In this document: positions 58,255 through 64,000 of the stretch, in pieces
How the letters are laid out: every line of letters begins with the position of its first letter
How positions within the stretch are numbered: the stretch's first letter is position 1
Source of the DNA: Vibrio rotiferianus CAIM 577 = LMG 21460
GTDB taxonomy: Bacteria; Pseudomonadota; Gammaproteobacteria; Enterobacterales; Vibrionaceae
Direction of reading: 5' to 3'
Assembly: GCF_002741985.1 (NCBI RefSeq)
Contig: NZ_APHW01000021.1
Coordinates: 124,001-188,000, forward strand
Length of the DNA stretch: 64,000 bases
Position numbers and translations under genes: made by a program
Notes under the pieces: generated by a model
What the model saw: the letters and a program-made list of their open reading frames with translations, nothing else
What the model was told of the DNA's origin: nothing
The model's database searches: none

Positions 58255-59018
58255 CAAGCTTCCTCTTTTTGTTCTTCTTGGGCTTTTAAAAATAAGGATT
58301 CCGGAGCATCAAAAATAGGAAGCTGCAGATCAAAAGGTAAACTATCCCAGACGGGAGCATTCGGGAGATTTAAACAAGAGTAAAATTGGCTATAGCATGT
58401 AAAACTTCCATCAGTGAATAATATTTCGGGGCCTTCATCGTTGACGCTGTATCTCCAAAACACTCTACCCAGTATGTAACTGCGATGATAGGTGGCCCAA
58501 TCGGGAAACAAGTATTGAATTTTGCGGGCAGCATAGGATAAAAAAAACAACATCTCGTCTTCTGAGAGCCAACCTGACACAAAGCCGTGACGAGAAAGAT
58601 AAGTTGCCCTCATCAAATCGAATCCAAAAAAGCGACAATTACCGACGAGATCATAGGCCATTTGATGAAATCTAAACTCATCTCTTAACTGGTCGCTTTC
58701 CATGTTGTCTATTATTTCCTGTTGCTTGTGCTTCCCGGTCAAAGCTATTTGGTCAAAGAAACCTCTGCCTCCATAACCATGCATATCCAAGCTCAGTAAT
58801 CGATTGATAGTTTCGACGAGATCATCATGGTTCTGGATCCCCCACGATTCAGTGATGGGCTTTCTGTTTTCCTCAAAACTGCCATCTCTGAATTCAGTAG
58901 CCATCCAAATCTGGCTCCAATCGGTACCCCAACTCCAAAGCAACATCGGCGCAGTAACAGCAAGCAACCAGTTATAACAAGGTTGATCTTTTATCTTATC
59001 TAGTTTTTGAGATTTCAT
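58254..59018 (-). CDS. DUF1266-domain protein (YbeU/YbeR-like)
   Basis: 254-residue protein with a short hydrophobic N-terminal stretch (NWLLAVTAPMLLWSWGTDW) that could be a membrane anchor or buried helix. The DUF1266 signature is in the C-terminal half: AYDLVGNCRFFGFDLMRATY, then GWLSEDEMLFFLSYAARKIQ and an FWRYSVNDEG segment. Function unknown. It lies 10 bases after hscC and overlaps the J-protein gene by one base. In E. coli ybeU and ybeR are DUF1266 proteins in the hscC-djlC neighbourhood. A role as partner or client of the HscC chaperone is inferred from this fixed linkage only. Confidence 0.82.
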   Translation of the reverse strand: MKSQKLDKIKDQPCYNWLLAVTAPMLLWSWGTDWSQIWMATEFRDGSFEENRKPITESWGIQNHDDLVETINRLLSLDMHGYGGRGFFDQIALTGKHKQQEIIDNMESDQLRDEFRFHQMAYDLVGNCRFFGFDLMRATYLSRHGFVSGWLSEDEMLFFLSYAARKIQYLFPDWATYHRSYILGRVFWRYSVNDEGPEILFTDGSFTCYSQFYSCLNLPNAPVWDSLPFDLQLPIFDAPESLFLKAQEEQKEEA

Positions 59019-59028
59019 AGTGTTCTTA

Positions 59029-60717
59029 TTATTTAAGCCCTAGCCTACCCAGTTGTTGATAAATTAATGTCCGTTTTTCTCTGATCTCGAGCTCATCTTG
59101 TGACGCCAATGCCATCTCAAACGCAAAGATGTACTCTTCTATAACCGTTCGAAATTCCGCTGTGTTTTCGGCATAGAGCTGATGCAGTTTTTCGAGTAAT
59201 GTAATGTTGGGAATTGCCTCTCTAGGATGGAACTTCAAGCGACTTAGTTTCGCATGACTCATCTCCAACTGTTCCTGGCTTATACCTTCTGGCGTTTTGT
59301 CGATAACTTTACTGACGGTTTCACCAGTTGATTGAGGAGTAACATCAACCTCTAACAAGCCATTGATGTCATAGCTAAACCTTATGTCAATTAGCTCTTG
59401 TCCCGCTTTTCCCTTGGGGATATCCACTACAAACTCATCAATAAAAATATTGTCCTTAGCCCAAAGGCGCTCTCCTTGATAGATCGCCACGCATATATCG
59501 GTTTGGTCATCATTGCAGGTCGAGAATGTCTGAACCCTAGAAACTGGAATTATCGTATTCCTTTCTATGATTGGTGAAAAAACGCCTTCTCGATCGCCTC
59601 GGCGACAAAGAATGCCAAGACTATAGGGACATACGTCAGTCAATATGATTTCACTGACATGTTCGTTTCTTAAACGACAAGCCGCTTGAATTGCTGCTCC
59701 TTGAGCCACGACTAGATCAGGATCGATCTCACTGTGGCCGAAACGGCCTAACAATCGATTCGCGGTTGACTGGATGAGTCTTAGTCGTGTGGCACCACCT
59801 ACAAAAATGAGCTCATCAATCTGATTTGATTCCAATCGAGCATCTGATAGAGCTTGCCCAAGTGGTCGTAATATTCGGTCGAGAGAACTTTTCCAAACTT
59901 CCTCCATGTCCTGTTTGGTAAACTGGATTTTTTGGCCATAAGGCTCTGGGACTTCAACGATCAAACCATCTTCATAACGATGCTTTGCCGTCTCACAATG
60001 AGCTCTAAGAGAGGATAGAAATGAGAGTGGAAGCTCCTCTGGGGCAAGTTGTAATCTGGCTAAGACTGCATGAATCACATCATCTGTAAAATCATCCCCG
60101 CCTAAAAAGTTATCTCCTGTTGAGGCTCTAACCTCGATAAAGCTCTCAAAGTGTTCCACGACCGTTACATCGAATGTTCCCCCGCCTAAGTCAAACACAA
60201 GGAAACGACTATTCGCTTGCTTGTGCAGGCTATAAGATAAACATGCAGCGGTGGGTTCATTGATAAGCCGAACAGCATTTAGACCAGCCAAGCGAGCTGC
60301 TGCTTTGACCTCTTTTCTTTGAGAGTCATTAAAATAAGCAGGAACGGAGATAACCACATCAGATATAGGCAGAGACAAGTATGTTTCAGCATCTTGTTTT
60401 AGCGAAGCGAGAATCAGTGAACACAACTCTACTGCGTTGTATTCCTTTTTAGCCAGCTTAAACGTCTTATTCGTGCCCAAAAACCGCTTAAAAGAAGCGA
60501 CTGAACAAAGTGGATTTGTAACTAAACGCGATTTGGCAGCTTCGCCAACCAATAGTTCGTCTTTCTCATTAATCGCTACAACTGAAGGTGTTAAGAATTT
60601 CCCTAAACTGTTCGGGATAAACACCGCTTTGTCATCTTGCCATACAGATATCGCGCTATTAGTTGTCCCGAGATCAATTCCTATGGCCAATTTATGATTA
60701 ACTTCAACACTATGCAC
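59029..60717 (-). CDS. hscC: Specialised Hsp70 chaperone HscC
   Basis: 562-residue Hsp70. The ATPase domain has phosphate-binding LAIGIDLGTTNSAISVWQDD, NEPTAACLSY, VFDLGGGTFDVTVVE and a FVGGATRLRLIQ loop. The substrate domain is short (from about 375), and the C-terminal lid is reduced, so the protein is some 75 residues shorter than DnaK. That is the usual HscC layout. The start is a GTG at 60717 without a clear ribosome site, so the N-terminus is uncertain by a few residues. It heads an operon with a DUF1266 gene and a J-domain gene. The E. coli homologue does not replace DnaK and has its own J partners. Confidence 0.9.
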   Translation of the reverse strand: MHSVEVNHKLAIGIDLGTTNSAISVWQDDKAVFIPNSLGKFLTPSVVAINEKDELLVGEAAKSRLVTNPLCSVASFKRFLGTNKTFKLAKKEYNAVELCSLILASLKQDAETYLSLPISDVVISVPAYFNDSQRKEVKAAARLAGLNAVRLINEPTAACLSYSLHKQANSRFLVFDLGGGTFDVTVVEHFESFIEVRASTGDNFLGGDDFTDDVIHAVLARLQLAPEELPLSFLSSLRAHCETAKHRYEDGLIVEVPEPYGQKIQFTKQDMEEVWKSSLDRILRPLGQALSDARLESNQIDELIFVGGATRLRLIQSTANRLLGRFGHSEIDPDLVVAQGAAIQAACRLRNEHVSEIILTDVCPYSLGILCRRGDREGVFSPIIERNTIIPVSRVQTFSTCNDDQTDICVAIYQGERLWAKDNIFIDEFVVDIPKGKAGQELIDIRFSYDINGLLEVDVTPQSTGETVSKVIDKTPEGISQEQLEMSHAKLSRLKFHPREAIPNITLLEKLHQLYAENTAEFRTVIEEYIFAFEMALASQDELEIREKRTLIYQQLGRLGLK

Positions 60718-60895
60718 GGATAAGAAACCAATTGAGTTAAATAGGGACTATTGTGCCTACTAAATCAACAAATAACCTTGAATAGCGTTCCAGAAAAGTC
60801 ACGCACTCCTGTTAAAAAAGTTAATAATTACATTGAGTTACCAATATAAGCGCGCTGACATGCGAATCCCTTTAACTTTTTTTATCAGTGAGACC

Positions 60896-61825
60896 TTAAA
60901 ATTGTTCAAACGCATACACTTGAGCCACAGCTTCGATAAGCTGCATATGGATAGGCACCAAGTCAGCGTGGTCACTTCGGTACCCGCCACCAACGACGGC
61001 TGCGACAGGAATACCTTTGTCTTTCATTAACTGCATTAAGAAGCAGTCTCGCCGAAATATACCGTCTGTCGACACGTCAAAATAACCCAGTTCATCGTCG
61101 GTATGAATATCCACACCAGCATCGTAAATCACCATGTCTGGACGATGTAAGTTAATCGCCATTTCAACCACTTCTTTAAACGTCATTAAGAACGTTTCAT
61201 CACTGGTATCACGACTCAAAGGGACATCAAGATCGGAATCTGGCTTTCTCGCTGGGAAGTTCTTATCACAATGGAAAGACAACGTGATGATGTCTGGTTC
61301 GTCCTCGCACAGAGTCGCCGTTCCATCACCATGGTGTACGTCGCTGTCAATGATCATCACCTTGTCAATATGGTCATGATCCAGCATGTGCTTCGCCGCG
61401 ATAGCAAGATCATTGAAAAGACAGAAGCCACTACCAAAGTCTTTGTGTGCGTGATGATAACCGCCGCTGAGATGAATCGCGACGCCATGCTCTAGCGCCA
61501 TCTCTGCTGTCAATACCGTACCTGCTGTCGACGTGAGTGTCCGTGCGATGAGGGCCTCACTCCAAGGGAACCCGATCCGGCGCATTTTGACTGCTGGCAT
61601 AGCTCCCGTCACCAATAAATCAACGTACTCTTTACTATGAACGCGTTTGATATCATCCACATTCAAAGGGTTTGGTTGGAAGAATTCAACTTGTTCTCCC
61701 CACCCTTTGGTCGCAAGCTTCTCCACTACCGCTTGATAGAGATAGTGATATTTCATTATCGGATAGCGATGGCCTTCTGGCAGCTCAAGTTGTGAGTAAA
61801 TAGGGTGATAGATAAGGGGTAGCAT
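60896..61825 (-). CDS. Histone-deacetylase-superfamily amidohydrolase
   Basis: 309-residue zinc-dependent deacetylase of the HDAC/AcuC/acetylpolyamine amidohydrolase superfamily. Catalytic motifs are clear: HLSGGYHHAHKDFGSGFCLF (His-His dyad), IIDSDVHHGDGTATL (zinc-binding Asp/His) and IYDAGVDIHTDDELGY (second Asp). The substrate could be acetylated polyamines, acetylated proteins or acetoin-pathway targets; the sequence does not decide. The start is the ATG at 61825. It faces a divergent Fur-box gene, and its promoter may be touched by the same operator. Confidence 0.88.
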   Translation of the reverse strand: MLPLIYHPIYSQLELPEGHRYPIMKYHYLYQAVVEKLATKGWGEQVEFFQPNPLNVDDIKRVHSKEYVDLLVTGAMPAVKMRRIGFPWSEALIARTLTSTAGTVLTAEMALEHGVAIHLSGGYHHAHKDFGSGFCLFNDLAIAAKHMLDHDHIDKVMIIDSDVHHGDGTATLCEDEPDIITLSFHCDKNFPARKPDSDLDVPLSRDTSDETFLMTFKEVVEMAINLHRPDMVIYDAGVDIHTDDELGYFDVSTDGIFRRDCFLMQLMKDKGIPVAAVVGGGYRSDHADLVPIHMQLIEAVAQVYAFEQF

Positions 61826-61884
61826 GAGACATTCTTTTCATATATCGTTGTGAAATAGTACCAACTCCAAGAGTTGAATAAAAA

Positions 61885-61925
61885 GGAAATTAATTGATAA
61901 TGATTTTCAATATCAATTAATTTCC
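61885..61925. promoter_or_regulatory. Fur box inside a perfect 15-bp inverted repeat
   Basis: GATAATGATTTTCAATATC (61896-61914) matches the 19-base Fur consensus at 16 positions. It lies inside GGAAATTAATTGATA (61885-61899) and its exact inverted copy TATCAATTAATTTCC (61911-61925). A plus-strand promoter TTGAAT (61874-61879), 16-base spacer, GATAAT (61896-61901) would be blocked by Fur. Confidence 0.72.
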
Positions 61926-61932
61926 TTCTGTT

Positions 61933-62052
61933 ATGAATAAAACCTTATATACGATCCTTGGTACTTTCTTTGGCTCTTTCTGCGCGATATCTCTATTCAT
62001 GTCGATGATGCTAGGTGCGTGGTGGTTAGTTGATTTTATCGCCTTAAGCTAA
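61933..62052 (+). CDS. 39-residue predicted membrane protein behind a Fur box
   Basis: A short frame of 40 codons, MNKTLYTILGTFFGSFCAIS then LFMSMMLGAWWLVDFIALS, ending TAA. Almost the whole chain is one or two hydrophobic helices, with Lys3 near the start and a WW pair and one Asp near the end. It begins just eight bases after a Fur-type palindrome, the position expected of an iron-repressed gene. No strong ribosome site is visible, which lowers confidence; if the [16 protein letters not shown] near 61908 the leader is only about 25 bases. I do not recognise a family. The SDR gene follows after 54 bases and may be in the same transcript. Confidence 0.6.
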   Translation: MNKTLYTILGTFFGSFCAISLFMSMMLGAWWLVDFIALS

Positions 62053-62106
62053 CACAATGATTCTATCTCCTAGTAACCTCATTGAATCAGATAGATAGGT
62101 ATTTCC

Positions 62107-62796
62107 ATGAGTCAAACAGTCTTTATCACTGGTGCGAATCGCGGTATTGGCTTGAGTTTAGCTGAACTGTATTTACAACAAGGTGCTCAAGTACACGCGA
62201 CTAGCCGTAACCTAGCAGAGAGCTCAGAGCTACAAGCATTAGCATCAAACTACCGCACATTAACTTTGCATCAATTGGACGTCACTAATTACCAGCAAGT
62301 CGCAGAGTTAGCTAGCAAGTTACCGGCTATCGACGTGCTGATTAACAACGCTGGTTACTACGGTCCTAAAGGCTATGGCTTTGGTAACACTGATATCGAG
62401 GAATGGCGAAAGGTCTTCGAGATAAATACCATCGCACCATTAAAACTAGTGGAAACTTTTTACCCGCTGCTACAAAAAGGTAGCTCGAAGAAGGTTGCGT
62501 GTATCTCTTCTAAAGTAGGAAGCATGACTGAAAACACCTCTGGTGGTGGCTACATCTACCGCTCTTCTAAAGCGGCACTCAACTCCGTTGTTAAGAGCTT
62601 AAGTAACGATTTAACCGATGAGGGGTTCACTGTGCTTGCGCTTCATCCTGGCTGGGTACGCACTGCAATGGGCGGACCAAATGCGCTTATCGACACTAAA
62701 ACCTCTGCTGCAGGGTTAGCAAAAGTCATTGAGCAAAGCACGCAAGAAAATTCTGGCCAGTTTATTAACTACGACGGAACCCAATTGCCTTGGTAG
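62107..62796 (+). CDS. SDR family oxidoreductase (C-factor/sniffer-like)
   Basis: 229-residue short-chain dehydrogenase with complete motifs. The cofactor site is FITGANRGIGLSLAELY, the stabilising DVLINNAGYYG is present, the catalytic Ser lies in VACISSKVGSM, and the catalytic Tyr and Lys lie in GGYIYRSSKAALN. LHPGWVRTAMGG near the end matches the C-signal/sniffer-like carbonyl reductase group. The substrate is unknown. It lies downstream of the small Fur-box gene. Confidence 0.88.
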   Translation: MSQTVFITGANRGIGLSLAELYLQQGAQVHATSRNLAESSELQALASNYRTLTLHQLDVTNYQQVAELASKLPAIDVLINNAGYYGPKGYGFGNTDIEEWRKVFEINTIAPLKLVETFYPLLQKGSSKKVACISSKVGSMTENTSGGGYIYRSSKAALNSVVKSLSNDLTDEGFTVLALHPGWVRTAMGGPNALIDTKTSAAGLAKVIEQSTQENSGQFINYDGTQLPW

Positions 62797-62965
62797 CTCT
62801 ATTTGGTAATAAGTTACAGCGAGGCAACGGAAAGTTGCTTCATTTCAGTGAAAATCATGAGCTAATTTGTAGTTTAAGTGATTGAGAATAACGCCATACC
62901 TAAGCAATTGAGATAGGCAGAACGATTTGTTTGATTAGAACTCACTATCCATTTGAAAAATAAAT

Positions 62966-62990
62966 AGCGGCACTCATCGATGCCGCTTTT
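62966..62990. terminator. Hairpin between the SDR gene and topB
   Basis: AGCGGCA pairs with TGCCGCT around an 8-base loop. T follows on the plus strand and a T-rich stretch on the minus strand. It could serve both converging genes. Confidence 0.75.
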
Positions 62991-62996
62991 ACTGTC

Positions 62997-64000
62997 TCAA
63001 GAAGACTTACGTTTGCCGGAGGTTGATTTCGATGTACCACCTTTCGAATAGCTGCGCTTCTTACGCTTGAATGCTGGTCGTTCTACTTTAGGAAGATGAC
63101 GTAAAGAATCAGGAATCGGACCCGATTTCACTTCGCCCATCAATCCATCAATACGCTGTTCTAACGCTTGCATGAAAGGCTGATACGCTTGATTTCGTTC
63201 TGCCATTCCTTGTAATTGGTGCTCCCAATGCGCTGTCATATCAGGATAAGTCGCATCCATTGGTAGCGCATGAATCAAGCCACGCCCCGCTGGCGAACTC
63301 AAAATCGATTTACCCTGACGAGTCAGCAACTGGCGCTTAAACAGCGTATCCAGAATACCGGCTCGAGTCGCTTCCGTTCCTAAACCATCCGTCTCGCGCA
63401 ATATCTTCTTCAATTCTTTATCTGCTACATAGCGAGCAATGCCCGTCATGGCTTGAAGTAATGTAGCTTCGGTAAAGTGCTTTGGTGGTTCAGTCTTACG
63501 ATCTTTAATTTCACCTTCACGACAAGTCAGTACGGTCCCTTCTGCTAACGGCGGAACCGCATCAATGCCATCATCTTCTTTATCCGTTTTCCCCATTAAC
63601 GCTTTCCAGCCCGTCGATACGAGCTGACGACCTTTGGCGATAAACATACCACCAGCAATATCAAACACCAGCTTCGCCTCAGCATAAACCGCTGCCGGAT
63701 AAAACTGCATCAAGTATTGTCGTGCAATAAGTTGATATACCTTCATCTCATTGCCAGATAGCGCGTTCACATTTGCTTGTTTTGGCGTTGGAATGATTGC
63801 GTGGTGAGCATCCACCTTTTTGTCGTTCCACGCTTTAGACTTAATCGATAAGTCAGCACCTTGCACCGCGCTTTGTAACTCTTTGGCATTGTTAGCAATA
63901 GCAGAAGTCACTGATCCCGCTTGCGAATAATGCTCCATCGGTAAGTAACGGCAATCGGAACGTGGGTACGTGATCAGCTTGTGCTTCTCATACAACGCCT
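62997..64000 (-). CDS. topB: DNA topoisomerase III, C-terminal part (cut by window edge)
   Basis: The frame is open to the last base of the window; about 334 residues are present, roughly the C-terminal half. The type IA active-site Tyr is in KLITYPRSDCRYLPMEHY near the cut edge. AHHAIIPTPK and DGLGTEATRAGILDTLFKRQ are strongly conserved in topoisomerases III. The C-terminus ends in a basic Lys/Arg/Ser tail (RKKRSYSKGGTSKSTSGKRK). The N-terminal Toprim domain would lie beyond the window. Confidence 0.93.
   Translation of the reverse strand, partial: ALYEKHKLITYPRSDCRYLPMEHYSQAGSVTSAIANNAKELQSAVQGADLSIKSKAWNDKKVDAHHAIIPTPKQANVNALSGNEMKVYQLIARQYLMQFYPAAVYAEAKLVFDIAGGMFIAKGRQLVSTGWKALMGKTDKEDDGIDAVPPLAEGTVLTCREGEIKDRKTEPPKHFTEATLLQAMTGIARYVADKELKKILRETDGLGTEATRAGILDTLFKRQLLTRQGKSILSSPAGRGLIHALPMDATYPDMTAHWEHQLQGMAERNQAYQPFMQALEQRIDGLMGEVKSGPIPDSLRHLPKVERPAFKRKKRSYSKGGTSKSTSGKRKSS

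Noticed and set aside
54756..60717. Genomic island inserted at tRNA-Ser, with the hscC operon as cargo
   Set aside because: Pieces of the tRNA 3' end do occur downstream, but there is no integrase, no matching att copy beyond hscC, and hscC-type operons are found in other gammaproteobacteria. The repeats alone are better explained by local duplication.

Overview
The window is a chromosomal segment of a Vibrio, most likely of the Harveyi clade (V. parahaemolyticus, V. alginolyticus or V. campbellii type). This rests on LuxO and LuxU with a divergent Qrr small RNA, on MotY of the sodium-driven polar flagellum, on the rnfABCDGE-nth cluster, and on the sodB, adhE, asd and nhaC neighbourhood. Codon use and gene content look like core chromosome throughout. 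There is no integrase, transposase, prophage or CRISPR array. The species call is inference; the genus call is firm.

Layout. 1-2952: end of pta, an MgtC/DUF4010 membrane protein, and a glutathionyl-hydroquinone reductase. 3163-8730: the oligopeptide uptake operon oppABCDF (minus strand). 9302-12121: moaABCDE for molybdopterin, behind a strongly folded leader that looks like a Moco riboswitch, divergent from a YvcK-family gene. 13361-15347: the quorum-sensing phosphorelay luxO-luxU with a divergent sigma-54-driven Qrr RNA. 15459-17533: uvrB with a near-perfect LexA box. 18048-25591: tRNA-Asn, then rnfABCDGE-nth, in which RnfC carries a very long tandem-repeat tail. 25623-29904: gloA, a Fur-box gene, motY, rnt and an antiporter. 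30127-35933: a REC-TPR regulator and a large hybrid sensor kinase split by a frameshift. 36039-42637: a frameshifted DsbA-like protein, grxD, sodB, a Vibrio hypothetical, a degenerate SDR and adhE with a class II FNR-type promoter. 43290-48687: a MarC protein, a voltage-gated potassium channel, an orphan type IV pilin, asd and nhaC. 48768-51357: an odd lipoprotein and a membrane HPt protein broken at a G8 tract. 51471-54613: yejK, yejL and yejM. 54756-55182: tRNA-Ser followed by tandem repeats that carry pieces of its 3' end. 55453-60717: an operon of a specialised Hsp70 (HscC type), a DUF1266 protein and a J-domain protein whose HPD motif reads HPE. 60896-64000: a histone-deacetylase-fold enzyme, a Fur-box small membrane protein, an SDR and the C-terminal half of topB.

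The best candidates for something not yet described are: (a) the 39-residue membrane protein behind a Fur operator set in a perfect 15-bp inverted repeat; (b) the hscC / DUF1266 / HPE J-protein operon; (c) the G8 tract in the HPt gene, which could be a phase-variation switch or a read error; (d) the tRNA-Ser 3' repeat array; and (e) the repeat tail of RnfC. Three genes between 31 and 52 kb are each interrupted by a single-base frameshift. That clustering means sequence error must be excluded before biology is invoked.
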